A DNA stretch of 64,000 bases from Phytohabitans aurantiacus. Its GTDB lineage: Bacteria; Actinomycetota; Actinomycetes; Mycobacteriales; Micromonosporaceae. A program made the position numbers and the translations under genes. Position 1 is the first letter of the stretch; every line of letters begins with the position of its first letter. The stretch lies in assembly GCF_027923225.1 (NCBI RefSeq), contig NZ_BSDI01000046.1:1-64000 (forward strand), read 5' to 3'. Shown in pieces: positions 7,460-15,903 of this stretch. The notes under the pieces were generated by a model, which was not told where the DNA came from, did no database searches, and saw only the letters and a list, made by a program, of their open reading frames with translations.

Positions 7460-8839
7460 ATGAGCGAGCACTTCAACGTTGTCGTGCTGGGCGCCGGACC
7501 CGGCGGCTACACGGCGGCAGTCCGGTCGGCGCAGCTGGGACTCCGCACAGCGGTCGTCGAGGAGCGGTACTGGGGCGGCGTCTGCCTCAACGTCGGCTGC
7601 ATCCCCTCCAAGGCGCTGCTGCGCAATGCCGAGCTGGCACACCTGTTCCACCAGGAGGCGAAGACCTTCGGCATCCAGGGCGAGGTGACCTTCGACTACG
7701 GCGCCGCGTACCAGCGCAGCCGCAAGGTCGCCGACGGCCGCGTCAAGGGCGTCCACTACCTGATGAAGAAGAACAAGATCGCCCAGTACGACGGGCGGGG
7801 CACCTTCATCGACGCGCACACGATCCAGGTGGGCGACCAGACAATCACCTTCGACCACTGCATCATCGCCGCCGGTGCGACCACGCGCCTACTGCCGGGC
7901 ACGTCCGTGAGCGACCGGGTCGTGACGTACGAGGAGCAGATCCTCAGCGAAGAGCTGCCGGAGAGCGTCGTGATCGCGGGCGCCGGGGCGATCGGGGTCG
8001 AGTTCGGGTACGTGCTGCACAACTACGGTGTCAAGGTCACCATCGTGGAGTTCCTCGACCGGATGGTGCCGCTCGAAGACGCCGAGGTCTCCGCTGAGCT
8101 GGCCCGGCGGTACAAGCGGCTCGGCATCGACGTGCTCACCTCCACCCGCGTCGAGTCGATCGACGAGTCCGGTCCGAAGGTGCGCGTCACCGTGTCGCGC
8201 GACGGCCAGCAGCGGGTGCTCGAAGCCGACAAGGTGATGCAGGCGATCGGCTTCCAGCCGCGCGTCGACGGATACGGGCTGGACAAGACCGGCGTACGCC
8301 TCACCGACCGCGGCGCGATCGACATCGACGGCCGCTGCCGCACCAGCGTGCCGCACATCTACGCGATCGGCGACGTGACCGCCAAACTGATGCTCGCGCA
8401 CGCGGCCGAGTCGATGGGCATCGTGGCCGCCGAGACGATCGCCGGCGCGGAGACAATGGAACTGGACTACGTGATGATCCCGCGCGCCACGTACTGCCAG
8501 CCGCAGATCGCCAGCTTCGGCTGGACCGAGGAGCAGGCCCGTTCAAAGGGCTTCGACGTACAGGTGGCGAAGTTCCCGTTCACGGCCAACGGCAAGGCGC
8601 ACGGGCTGGGCGACGCGGTCGGCTTCGTGAAAATCCTGAGCGACGCCAAGTACGGCGAGCTGCTGGGCGCCCACCTGATCGGCCCGGACGTGACCGAGCT
8701 GCTGCCGGAGCTGACGCTGGCCCAGCAGTGGGACCTGACCGTGCACGAGGTAGCCAGAAACGTCCACGCCCACCCCACCCTCGGCGAAGCCGTAAAGGAA
8801 GCCATCCACGGCCTAGCCGGCCACATGATCAACATGTAG
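7460..8839 (+). CDS. lpdA: Dihydrolipoyl dehydrogenase (E3)
   Basis: A 459-aa flavoprotein that re-oxidises dihydrolipoamide in 2-oxoacid dehydrogenase complexes or the glycine cleavage system, passing electrons to NAD. The FAD motif is VVLGAGPGGYTAA (residues 8-20), the redox disulfide is Cys42/Cys47 in GGVCLNVGCIPSK, the NAD motif is VIAGAGAIGVEFG, and the C-terminal His-Glu motif is HAHPTLGEAVKEA. Length is normal. No E1/E2 genes lie nearby, so it is probably a stand-alone E3 serving several complexes. The start ATG is preceded by GGGACGTAGCATCGAGCGC, without a strong SD. Confidence 0.96.
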   Translation: MSEHFNVVVLGAGPGGYTAAVRSAQLGLRTAVVEERYWGGVCLNVGCIPSKALLRNAELAHLFHQEAKTFGIQGEVTFDYGAAYQRSRKVADGRVKGVHYLMKKNKIAQYDGRGTFIDAHTIQVGDQTITFDHCIIAAGATTRLLPGTSVSDRVVTYEEQILSEELPESVVIAGAGAIGVEFGYVLHNYGVKVTIVEFLDRMVPLEDAEVSAELARRYKRLGIDVLTSTRVESIDESGPKVRVTVSRDGQQRVLEADKVMQAIGFQPRVDGYGLDKTGVRLTDRGAIDIDGRCRTSVPHIYAIGDVTAKLMLAHAAESMGIVAAETIAGAETMELDYVMIPRATYCQPQIASFGWTEEQARSKGFDVQVAKFPFTANGKAHGLGDAVGFVKILSDAKYGELLGAHLIGPDVTELLPELTLAQQWDLTVHEVARNVHAHPTLGEAVKEAIHGLAGHMINM

Positions 8840-8907
8840 CTGATTGCGCGGCCGCCCGGCCGCCGCCCGGCCGGCGCGACACGGCGTGTCGCCACGCCAC
8901 CTACGCC

Positions 8908-8940
8908 GATCAAGGGCGAACGCACGCGATTGGATCTCCG
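8908..8940 (+). repeat. Solo GATCAAGGGC half-unit
   Basis: The direct half-site is followed by CGAACGCACGCGATT and GGATCTCCG but lacks the inverted partner. It is preceded by CACGGCGTGTCGCCACGCC, a 19-mer that also precedes the units at 9002, 9316 and 17799. Confidence 0.75.
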
Positions 8941-9001
8941 ATCCGTCGCGCGGGCGCCGCCCGGCCAGCGCGACACGGCGTGTCGCCACGCCGCCTACGC
9001 C

Positions 9002-9079
9002 GATCAAGGGCGAATGCACGCGGTTGGATCTCTCTTTTCCGCGTGCATTCGCCCTTGATCCATGCAATCGCCCTTGATC
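9002..9079 (-). repeat. GATCAAGGGC repeat, complete unit (minus orientation)
   Basis: Half-sites at 9002 (direct), 9051 and 9070 (inverted), spacing 49 and 19 bp, the mirror image of the unit at 466. The GGATCTC box is present. Arms 9002-9023 and 9039-9060 pair almost perfectly and would form a strong hairpin. Confidence 0.85.
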
Positions 9080-9221
9080 GGCGAGCACCGCGGCGCTCTC
9101 CGCGGGCCCTCGCGGCCGTCGCGGGCGCACTCGACGCGCCCAAGGCGCGCACGGGCCCGCGTTCCACGCCGGCGGCGCCGCGCGGCATAGGCGGCGACCG
9201 CAGTCGCCGCCTCTTTCCGCC

Positions 9222-9254
9222 GATCAAGGGCGAATACACGCGATTGGATCTCCG
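9222..9254 (+). repeat. Solo GATCAAGGGC half-unit
   Basis: A single direct half-site followed by the GGATCTCCG box, without the inverted half. The downstream flank up to about 9340 closely repeats 8940-9000, so this segment looks like a tandem duplication of the first cluster. Confidence 0.75.
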
Positions 9255-9315
9255 ATCCGTCGCGCAGCCGCCGCCCGGCCAGCGCGACACGGCGTGTCGC
9301 CACGCCACCTACGCC

Positions 9316-9390
9316 GATCAAGGGCAAACGCACGCGATTCGATCTCATTTCGCGTGCATTCGCCCTTGATCCATGCAATCGCCCTTGATC
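9316..9390 (-). repeat. GATCAAGGGC repeat, complete unit (minus orientation)
   Basis: Half-sites at 9316 (direct), 9362 and 9381 (inverted), spacing 46 and 19 bp. The internal box reads CGATCTC rather than GGATCTC. The downstream flank (GGCGAGCACCGCG) matches that of the unit ending at 9079, supporting segmental duplication. Confidence 0.85.
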
Positions 9391-9728
9391 GGCGAGCACC
9401 GCGACAGCCTCAGCGGGCCCTCGCGGCCCCGCTCGACCCGCCAAAGGCGCACACACGGGCGATTCGCCCGCTTCACACCACCGCGCCACCGCCCGGCCGC
9501 AGACGGCGCCCGCGACATCGCGGAAAGCGCGGCCTCCGAGCCAGCCTGAAGGCGCAAGAACCCCGAAGTTCGTCCGCACGCCGCGCGCTCGGCCGGTCCC
9601 GCGCTCCCACCGAGCGACGACCTTTCGGACCATAGGCTCATTTGCCCCGGTCCGCGTCAGCGGCGGACCGCTTGCTCCCGCGGGCACCGCGGCGGCCGGC
9701 GGCTCGCAGAGCGAGCCGAATTCCCCGG

Positions 9729-9868
9729 CCCCCGCTGCCAGCTCCGAGCGCCCAGCCCAACCCGCCGCCAGCTCCGAGCGCCAAACCCAACCCCGCCGCC
9801 AGCTCCGGGACGCCAAGCCCCAACCCCCGCTGCCAGCTCAGAGCGCCAAGCCCAACCCCGCCGCCAGC
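9729..9868. repeat. Minisatellite, ~4.5 copies of ~32 bp
   Basis: Imperfect head-to-tail copies of a unit containing CGCTGCCAGCTCCGAGCGCC and then AAGCCCAAC. Unit length varies between about 30 and 33 bp. It lies in the non-coding stretch downstream of secA2. Confidence 0.75.
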
Positions 9869-9907
9869 GGCCAGCAACGCGGCCGCCGGCGGGATCACGT
9901 GCTGGAC

Positions 9908-9965
9908 GCGGAGGGTGAGGCCGCGGGAGCTACGGCCCGGACCACGACGGCCGTCGCGGTAGCCC
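9908..9965 (+). repeat. Second dispersed repeat family, copy 1
   Basis: About 57 bp containing GGGTGAGGCCGCGGGAGC and ending TCGCGGTAGCCC. It matches 15604-15663 with a few substitutions and small indels. This copy is immediately followed by a GATCAAGGGC unit. Confidence 0.7.
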
Positions 9966-9972
9966 AATGCTC

Positions 9973-10048
9973 GATCAAGGAGATCTCCATCGATCAAGGG
10001 CGAATGCACGCGGAAAAGAGATCCAACCACGTGCATTCGCCCTTGATC
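9973..10048 (+). repeat. GATCAAGGGC repeat, complete unit (plus orientation)
   Basis: Half-sites at 9973 (GATCAAGGAG variant), 9992 and 10039 (inverted), spacing 19 and 47 bp. GAGATCCAACC lies in the interior. Confidence 0.85.
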
Positions 10049-10085
10049 GACGCAAAAACAGCCCGCCGCAGCGCAGCCACCACGC

Positions 10086-10115
10086 CGCGCCGCGGGGCGC
10101 GCGCCCCGCGGCGCG
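10086..10115. terminator. 30-bp perfect GC palindrome downstream of secA2
   Basis: Positions 10086-10100 and 10101-10115 are exact reverse complements with no spacer. It lies 35 bp beyond the secA2 stop codon and is the best candidate for its transcription terminator. It could also act as a cruciform. Confidence 0.55.
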
Positions 10116-10149
10116 AGCAGCGCGGCGCGGGGCGCAGGGACGGGTGGGG

Positions 10150-12444
10150 TTAGCGGGACGAGGCGATGCGGCGGCCCACCGCGGAGATCAAGCGGTCGAG
10201 CTCCGAGCCGAACGGGTTGTCGTGCACCAGGTACGTCCACGTCGCGCTCGGCCGCACGAGCGTCGCCACCTCCGGCTCCCAGTCTTCGTCGATCTCGGAT
10301 TCCTCGAACGTCGCCACCGTCCGCTCCTCGATCTTCGGGAACAGGTCGTTGAACGCCGGCACCGCCGCCCGGTGGAACTCGTCGAGCGGGTCGAGCCGCC
10401 CCAGCGCCCGCAAATGCACGCCCTCGCGCACCTCGGACAGCTCGGCCAGGTGCTCGGCCCACAGCCGGTCGAGGTGGTAGAGCGCGATCGACCGCCCGAC
10501 CCGGTTGACGAGCTCGTCGTCTTCCAGGCTCTCGGCCTTCTCCTCGCAGCGCTCGCGGAGCATGTCGCCGGCCACGTCGGTGGTGAGCAGCCGCTCACGC
10601 CGCACGGCGAGCGCCAGGCGCTGCTGCTCGATCACCACGCTGTACCGCCACGTGTTGCGGTGGATCTCGTGGTTGACGCCTTCGGCGACCCGCTGGGCGT
10701 GCTCGATCGCGTAGTTGACCGCCTCGTCCTCCACGAGCCCGTCGGCGTGCATCCGGGGCGATGCCGGGATCAGCTCGGGCGCGTGCCGCACGACCAGCTC
10801 GTCTTCGAGGCTCACGAAGAACACCGACGTACCCGGGTCGCCCTGCCGGCCGGCGCGGCCGCGGAGCTGGTCGTCGACGCGGCGGCTGTCGTGCCGGCCG
10901 CTGCCGATGACGTAGAGCCCGCCCAGGTCCGAAACCCGGTCGTAGTCGGTCTGGTCGCTGCCGCCGAGCCGGATGTCGACGCCGCGGCCGGCCATCTGCG
11001 TGGAGACGGTCACGGCGTTGTGCATGCCGGCCTCCGCGATGATCGCGGCCTCCTCCTCGTCGTTCTTGGCGTTGAGGACGACGCACTCGACACCGGCCGC
11101 CTTGAGGCCGGCGGCGAGCTGCTCGGACTCCTTCACATCCAGGGTGCCGACCAGCACCGGGCGCCCCGTCTCGTGCGCCGAGCGGATCTCCTCGATCAGC
11201 GCCTCTTCCTTCTCGGCGCGCGTCGCGTAGATCCGGTCGGACTCGTCGACGCGGACACACGGCGTGTTCGGCGGGATCACCGCGACTTCCAGCTTGAAGA
11301 ACTCGCGTAGCTCGTGCCCCACCAGTACCGCCGTGGCGGTCATGCCGCACAGCGTCTTGTACAGCCCGATGTACGCCTGCACGGTGATCGTGTCGAGCAC
11401 CTCGCCCTCGGCGGTGGCGCCCAGCCCTTCCTTGGCCTCGACGGCGGCCTGCAGCCCGTCGGGCCAGCGGCGGCGCTGCGCGACCCGGCCGCGCATCTCG
11501 TCGACGAGCTCGACGGCGCCGTTGCGCACGATGTAGTCGACGTCGCGGTGCAGCAGCGCGTGCGCGTGCAGCGCCACGTTGACCGCCGAGAGCTGGTCGA
11601 AGTTCTCCGCGGCGTAGAGATCCACGTCGTCGAGCTCGGACTCGATCCGCGAGAGGCCCGCCGAGGTGAGCGCCACGCTGCGGCCGTCGTCGGCGATCTC
11701 GTAGTCGCGCTTGTTGCGCAGGCCGCGCACGAGGGCGTCGGCCGCGTGTACCGGGTCCTGCTCGCCGGGCACGGTGCCCGCGAGCACCATCGGCACGCGG
11801 GCCTCGTCGATAAGGATCGAGTCGGCTTCGTCGACGATGCACGTGGCAAGCTCGCGCTGCACCCGGTCGTCGATGTCGACCACGAGCTGGTCGCGCAGGT
11901 AGTCGAAGCCCGCCTCGCTCACCGAGACGTAGGTGACGTCGTTGTTGTAGGCCGCGCGCCGCTGCTCCGGCGTGGACGCCTCGGTCACCCAGCCGACGCT
12001 GAGCCCGAGCAGCTTGTAGACCGGTGCCATCCACAGCGCGTCGCGCCGCGCCAGGTAGTCGTTGACGGTCAGCACGTGCACCGGCCCGTGACCGCGCCGC
12101 ACGTGGCCGTACGCCGCGATCGCGGCGGTCAGCGTCTTGCCCTCACCGGTGGCCATCTCGGCGACCTTGCCGGACAGCAGGGCCATCGCGCCGATGAGCT
12201 GCACGTCGTAGGCGCGCTGGTCGAGCCCGCGGCGCGCCGCTTCCCGCCCGACGGCGCAGATCTCGACGTACTCGTCGGCCTTACCGGCGGCCTCGGTCAG
12301 CTCGGCGTCGTCGAGCTCCTTCAGCGCGTCTTCGCGCGCCGCGACCTTGGGCAGCAACTTCTCCAACGGGCCGAGATCGACCGTGGTGCCAGGGCGCTGG
12401 AGGAACCGCTGGACCCTGCTCTTCAACCGTGAGGACACACCCAT
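10150..12444 (-). CDS. secA2: Accessory Sec preprotein translocase ATPase SecA2
   Basis: A SecA-type motor ATPase that drives export of a subset of proteins through SecYEG. Visible elements are Walker A EMATGEGKTLT (residues ~95-105), Walker B CIVDEADSILIDEA, the helicase motif QMAGRGVDIRLGG and RGRAGRQGDPG. At about 764 aa it is shorter than housekeeping SecA (900+) and lacks the C-terminal Cys-rich SecB/zinc tail, which matches actinobacterial SecA2. The ATG at 12444 follows the alternative GTG 12474 in frame; neither has a clear ribosome site. It stands alone, without the accessory Sec partners seen in Firmicutes. Confidence 0.93.
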   Translation of the reverse strand: MGVSSRLKSRVQRFLQRPGTTVDLGPLEKLLPKVAAREDALKELDDAELTEAAGKADEYVEICAVGREAARRGLDQRAYDVQLIGAMALLSGKVAEMATGEGKTLTAAIAAYGHVRRGHGPVHVLTVNDYLARRDALWMAPVYKLLGLSVGWVTEASTPEQRRAAYNNDVTYVSVSEAGFDYLRDQLVVDIDDRVQRELATCIVDEADSILIDEARVPMVLAGTVPGEQDPVHAADALVRGLRNKRDYEIADDGRSVALTSAGLSRIESELDDVDLYAAENFDQLSAVNVALHAHALLHRDVDYIVRNGAVELVDEMRGRVAQRRRWPDGLQAAVEAKEGLGATAEGEVLDTITVQAYIGLYKTLCGMTATAVLVGHELREFFKLEVAVIPPNTPCVRVDESDRIYATRAEKEEALIEEIRSAHETGRPVLVGTLDVKESEQLAAGLKAAGVECVVLNAKNDEEEAAIIAEAGMHNAVTVSTQMAGRGVDIRLGGSDQTDYDRVSDLGGLYVIGSGRHDSRRVDDQLRGRAGRQGDPGTSVFFVSLEDELVVRHAPELIPASPRMHADGLVEDEAVNYAIEHAQRVAEGVNHEIHRNTWRYSVVIEQQRLALAVRRERLLTTDVAGDMLRERCEEKAESLEDDELVNRVGRSIALYHLDRLWAEHLAELSEVREGVHLRALGRLDPLDEFHRAAVPAFNDLFPKIEERTVATFEESEIDEDWEPEVATLVRPSATWTYLVHDNPFGSELDRLISAVGRRIASSR

Positions 12445-12507
12445 GAGGCGCAACGGTACTAGGGCGTGGGTCACAGTGGGGTGCCCGGGCTGCGGCGGAC
12501 CCCAACG

Positions 12508-13596
12508 CTACACCTCCAAGATCACCGACACCTCCTGCCTTCGACGCTCGGCGAGATCGGTCAAAAGCGACGGAGCCTCGTCGAACGGCACGACCGCGGT
12601 CACCAGATGCTTGCGCACCACGTCCCCGTACACGCGCAAGAGCTCGATCGTCTCGGCCGACAGCCGCTCGCGGTCCCACGCCGTCGCGAGGCCGCGCGGC
12701 ACCCGGCCGATCTGCGCGCAGCGCAGGCCGAGACCGTTGTGGTGGAACTCCTCTCCCAGCCGCACCGCATCGGCCCCAGCCTGGTAGAACGCCAGGTCGA
12801 TCACCGTGCCCTGCGGCCGCAGCAGCCGCAGCGCCAGGTGCAGCGCCGACGCCTGGCCGCGGCACTGAAACACCAGGTCCGCGCCCCGATCGCCCGGCCC
12901 GTGCCGCCACCGGGTCTTCAGCGCGACCGCCGGGTCGCCGTCCGCCGGGTCGAGCGTCGCGAGACCGAGGGCCTCCGCGACCGCTCGCCGCCGCGACGTC
13001 TCATCGAGTACGCGGACATCCTGCGCGCCGTGGCGTTGGCAGAACAGCGCGGTCAGCAGCCCGACGGCGCCGGCGCCCACCACCGCGACACGCCGTCCCG
13101 CGACACCGTCCCCCAACCCGCGAACCGCGGCACCGAAAGCGTCCGCCGCGGCGTGCAACAGCCCGTTCGCGCAGATCGGTCCCATGTGCGCCACGTACAC
13201 CCCGAGTGCCGGATCCAGGTCCTCCGGCAGGGGTACGACCCGGTCGACGAGGGGGTCGGCCAGATACCCGGTCCGGTGCCCGTACGCCATCGCGACCAGC
13301 TCCCCCGGTGCCACCGCCGGGGTACGGCTCTCCGCCACCCGGGCGACCTCCATGTACCCCAGCCGGGTCACCGGGTACGGCGTCGAGGGCTCGCCGTCGC
13401 GGAACAGCCCGAGCGATGCGTCGAACCGCGCCGACAGGTACGGGTTGGTGCCCTTGACGTAGCTCAGTTCGGTGCCTGTGGACACTCCACTGTAGAGCGT
13501 CTGGACCCGGAACGTGCCGTCCCGCAATGCTTCCGGCTCTTCCGACCGGATCTCCACCGCACCCGGTCCCGGCACGACGACCACGCGCTCAGACAT
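12508..13596 (-). CDS. Zinc-type alcohol dehydrogenase-like protein (MDR family)
   Basis: About 362 aa, medium-chain dehydrogenase/reductase fold. The NAD(P) motif is VAVVGAGAVGLLTALF (residues ~165-180). The N-terminal half has VSTGTELSYVKG in place of the classical catalytic Cys region, like the BchC/sugar-cluster MDRs that have lost the structural zinc lobe. Its ATG overlaps the stop of the upstream Gfo/Idh gene by 8 bp. Such MDR and Gfo/Idh domains are fused in some surface-polysaccharide clusters, so the two may act together on a sugar or sugar-nucleotide substrate. That is inference. Confidence 0.82.
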   Translation of the reverse strand: MSERVVVVPGPGAVEIRSEEPEALRDGTFRVQTLYSGVSTGTELSYVKGTNPYLSARFDASLGLFRDGEPSTPYPVTRLGYMEVARVAESRTPAVAPGELVAMAYGHRTGYLADPLVDRVVPLPEDLDPALGVYVAHMGPICANGLLHAAADAFGAAVRGLGDGVAGRRVAVVGAGAVGLLTALFCQRHGAQDVRVLDETSRRRAVAEALGLATLDPADGDPAVALKTRWRHGPGDRGADLVFQCRGQASALHLALRLLRPQGTVIDLAFYQAGADAVRLGEEFHHNGLGLRCAQIGRVPRGLATAWDRERLSAETIELLRVYGDVVRKHLVTAVVPFDEAPSLLTDLAERRRQEVSVILEV

Positions 13597-14542
13597 CGCA
13601 CGCCTCCCCGGTGGCCGCTGACTGAGCGATCGCACAGGCCAGCCGGTGGGTGCGCAGCCCTTCCGCGTACGGCACCCGGATGTCGTCCCCCTCACCCCGC
13701 ACCGCGTCGATGAAGGCTCTGTCCACCGCCACCCGCGCCGCTTCCGGGTCACCCGGCATCCGGTACTCCCGCTCGCCCTCGCGTACGACGAGTTCGTCCT
13801 CCCCCACCGCGAGCGCGAGCCCGTCCGCGTAGATCTCCAGTCCCGCGCGATGCTTCCACCCGAGCACGCAGGCCGTGCTGAGCGTCCCCACCGCCCCTCC
13901 GGTGTAATGCAACGTGGCGGCCGTGACCGAGTCGACGTCCGCGCCGTCCCCCGGCGGGGGTAGGCCGTTGCCCACCGCGCACACCCGGCTGACCTCGCCG
14001 GCCAGGTGCCGGGCCAGGTCGAGCACGTGCGCGGCTTGCTCCACCACCGGCCCGCCCGACCTGTCCCGCCGCGACCACCAGGCCACCGGCGGCACCTTGT
14101 CGAGCCAGGCGCCGTTGACCAGCCGCACCGGCCGCCCGTCGAGCAGTTCGCGGGCCCGCTCGACCACGGCCAGGTACCGCCAGTGGTGACCGACGGCGGT
14201 CGGCGCGCCGTCCACCATGGCGGCGATCTTCTCGGCGGTCTCCAGGTCCGCGGCCAGGGGCTTCTCCACGAACAGCGGCAGCCCCGCGGACAGCACCGCC
14301 TCCTCGACGGGCCCGTGCGCGAACGGCGGCACGCACGCGTACACGGCGTCCAGATCCGCCCTCAGCAGCGCGTCGGCGTCCGCGAACGCCCTGGTCCCGT
14401 GCGTATCGGCCAGCCGCGCGGCCGCCTCGGGCAGCACATCCGTCACGCCCGCCAGTTCCACGTCCGGGAACCCCGACAGCACGCGCGCGTGCCGCTGCGC
14501 CACGTTCCCGGCACCGATCAAACCCACGCGACTCCTGCCCAT
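13589..14542 (-). CDS. Gfo/Idh/MocA-family oxidoreductase
   Basis: A 317-aa NAD(P)-dependent dehydrogenase of the glucose-fructose/inositol dehydrogenase family. The Rossmann motif is VGLIGAGNVAQRHARVL at the N-terminus, the catalytic EKP is in PLFVEKPLA (residues ~90-98), and the second catalytic segment contains DLARHLAGEV. The ATG at 14542 has GGGAGG 6 nt upstream, deciding the start. It is the first gene of a two-gene operon with the MDR dehydrogenase and is divergent from gpgS. The substrate is probably a sugar or cyclitol. Confidence 0.88.
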   Translation of the reverse strand: MGRSRVGLIGAGNVAQRHARVLSGFPDVELAGVTDVLPEAAARLADTHGTRAFADADALLRADLDAVYACVPPFAHGPVEEAVLSAGLPLFVEKPLAADLETAEKIAAMVDGAPTAVGHHWRYLAVVERARELLDGRPVRLVNGAWLDKVPPVAWWSRRDRSGGPVVEQAAHVLDLARHLAGEVSRVCAVGNGLPPPGDGADVDSVTAATLHYTGGAVGTLSTACVLGWKHRAGLEIYADGLALAVGEDELVVREGEREYRMPGDPEAARVAVDRAFIDAVRGEGDDIRVPYAEGLRTHRLACAIAQSAATGEACDV

Positions 14543-14603
14543 GCGTCCCTCCCAACCTCCGTGTGGCGATTGAGTACCCCGATCCGAGGGAATTCGTACG
14601 TCC

Positions 14604-15590
14604 ATGTGGCAATCCCGTTCGGTCATCCCTGTGGTGGAGGCCTGGTCGACATACCGGACCGGGTCGGCGGCGCAGTGGACGCCGCGTGAGCTCGTACGCG
14701 CCAAGGCGCGCAGCCGGGTCAGCGTGGTCATCCCCGCGCGCAACGAGGAGGAAACGGTCGGCGAGATCGTCGCGACGATCCACGGCAAGCTGGTTCGCGA
14801 CGTCCCGCTGGTCGACGAGATAATCGTGGTGGACTCCCGGTCGAGCGACGGGACCGCCGCCGTGGCCCGCGCGGCGGGCGCCCGCGTCGTGGAGCAGGAC
14901 GAGATGACCCGCGGCCTGCCCCGCATGGAGGGCAAGGGCGACGCGCTGTGGGCGGGGCTCGCCGCCGCACAGGGCGACGTGGTCGCGTTCGTCGACGCCG
15001 ACCTGCGAGACTTCCGTCCGCACTTCGTCACCGGCCTGATCGGGCCGCTGCTGACCGACACCTCGGTCGCGTTCGTCAAGGGCTTCTACCACCGGCCGCT
15101 GGACTGTGCCGCCGGCTACGAACGGGACGGCGGCGGGCGGGTCACCGAACTGATGGCGCGCCCCCTGCTGAACCTCTTCTGGCCCGAACTGTCCGGCATC
15201 GTCCAGCCGCTGGCCGGCGAGTACGCGGGCCGCCGGGCGGTGCTGGAGCGGCTGCCGTTCGTGTCCGGGTACGGCGTGGAGATCGCGATGCTGATCGACC
15301 TGCTCGACATGGTCGGCTTGGACGCGTTAGCCCAGGTCGACCTCGGCGAGCGCCACCACCGCAACCAGGAGACCGAGGCACTGGGCCGGATGGCGGCGCA
15401 GATCCTGTTCACGGCATGGTCGCGGCTGCACCGCAAGGGCATGGCCGCCACACCCACCCCGCCGGCGGACGCCCTCACCCAGTTCCGCCGCGGCGGCGCC
15501 GAGGCACTGCCCAACCTGGACCGCGAAATCGTCGTAACCGACATATCCGTAACCGAACGCCCGCCACTCGCCCAACTGGTGGTCCGGTGA
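14604..15590 (+). CDS. gpgS: Glucosyl-3-phosphoglycerate synthase
   Basis: A 328-aa retaining GT81 glycosyltransferase that joins glucose from NDP-glucose to 3-phosphoglycerate, the first step to glucosylglycerate and, in mycobacteria, methylglucose lipopolysaccharide. Diagnostic segments are VSVVIPARNEEETVGE, the metal-binding DXD in VAFVDADLRDF (residue ~131), GGGRVTELMARPLL, PLAGEYAGRR and GERHHRNQE. Length fits the mycobacterial enzyme. A GT4 glycosyltransferase follows after 300 bp. The gpgP phosphatase is not in view. Confidence 0.93.
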   Translation: MWQSRSVIPVVEAWSTYRTGSAAQWTPRELVRAKARSRVSVVIPARNEEETVGEIVATIHGKLVRDVPLVDEIIVVDSRSSDGTAAVARAAGARVVEQDEMTRGLPRMEGKGDALWAGLAAAQGDVVAFVDADLRDFRPHFVTGLIGPLLTDTSVAFVKGFYHRPLDCAAGYERDGGGRVTELMARPLLNLFWPELSGIVQPLAGEYAGRRAVLERLPFVSGYGVEIAMLIDLLDMVGLDALAQVDLGERHHRNQETEALGRMAAQILFTAWSRLHRKGMAATPTPPADALTQFRRGGAEALPNLDREIVVTDISVTERPPLAQLVVR

Positions 15591-15603
15591 GGGGTTGTGT
15601 AGC

Positions 15604-15663
15604 CGCGAAGGGTGAGGCCGCGGGAGCAACGGCCCTGGACCGCCGCGGACATCGCGGTAGCCC
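15604..15663 (+). repeat. Second dispersed repeat family, copy 2
   Basis: Starts 13 bp after the gpgS stop. It matches 9908-9965 over about 57 bp, including GGGTGAGGCCGCGGGAGC and TCGCGGTAGCCC. The copies are 5.7 kb apart in unrelated contexts. Confidence 0.7.
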
Positions 15664-15710
15664 GGCATCTGATCTTCTGGGCGGCCCAGTGATCAAGGGA
15701 GTCGGCGCGG

Positions 15711-15775
15711 CGCCGCCGCTGGAAAGGCGCCGCCTCAAGGCGCCGCACGACCGAGCGAACCAGGAGAAACAGTGA
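15711..15775 (+). repeat. 65-bp direct repeat, upstream copy
   Basis: Identical to 15839-15903 over 65 bp, offset 128 bp. It carries CAGGAGAAACAGTGA, the ribosome site and GTG start of the GT4 gene. The intervening segment also contains an inverted copy of the GCGCCGCTGGAAA core. Confidence 0.9.
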
Positions 15776-15903
15776 GCGAGGAAGTTGGCGCGGCGGCGCT
15801 TTTCCAGCGGCGCCACGCACCCAATCCTCAACGAACCCCGCCGCCGCTGGAAAGGCGCCGCCTCAAGGCGCCGCACGACCGAGCGAACCAGGAGAAACAG
15901 TGA
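15772..15903 (+). CDS. Possible 43-aa leader ORF (GTG start)
   Basis: Starts at the GTG of the upstream repeat copy, after GGAGAAACA, and reads MSEEVGAAALFQRRHAPN and onward, ending EKQ. Its TGA at 15901-15903 overlaps the GTG of the GT4 gene as GTGA, so translation could be coupled. The composition is Arg/Pro-rich, and the ORF may simply be an accident of the 65-bp duplication of the initiation region. Confidence 0.25.
   Translation: MSEEVGAAALFQRRHAPNPQRTPPPLERRRLKAPHDRANQEKQ
15839..15903 (+). repeat. 65-bp direct repeat, downstream copy
   Basis: This copy holds the functional ribosome site (CCAGGAGAAACA) and GTG start of the GT4 gene at 15900. Identical to 15711-15775. Confidence 0.9.

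Larger units (their letters stand above)
8840..10149. other. 1.3-kb non-coding repeat-rich region
   Basis: Between lpdA and secA2 I find no believable gene. Long open frames exist on both strands, but they run through the repeat units in different frames and have Arg/Ala/Pro shadow composition. The stretch holds two solo and three complete GATCAAGGGC units, a ~32-bp minisatellite, a copy of a second dispersed repeat and a 30-bp perfect palindrome. Confidence 0.7.

Noticed and set aside
8728..9816. Several 100-270 aa frames with recurring peptides such as DQGRMHAEKRSNH
   Set aside because: The peptides are translations of the GATCAAGGGC repeat in different frames and strands. They are not conserved proteins.
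9638..10462. 274-aa minus-strand frame downstream of secA2
   Set aside because: It is Gly/Leu/Ala repeat sequence from the minisatellite joined to an out-of-frame part of secA2.
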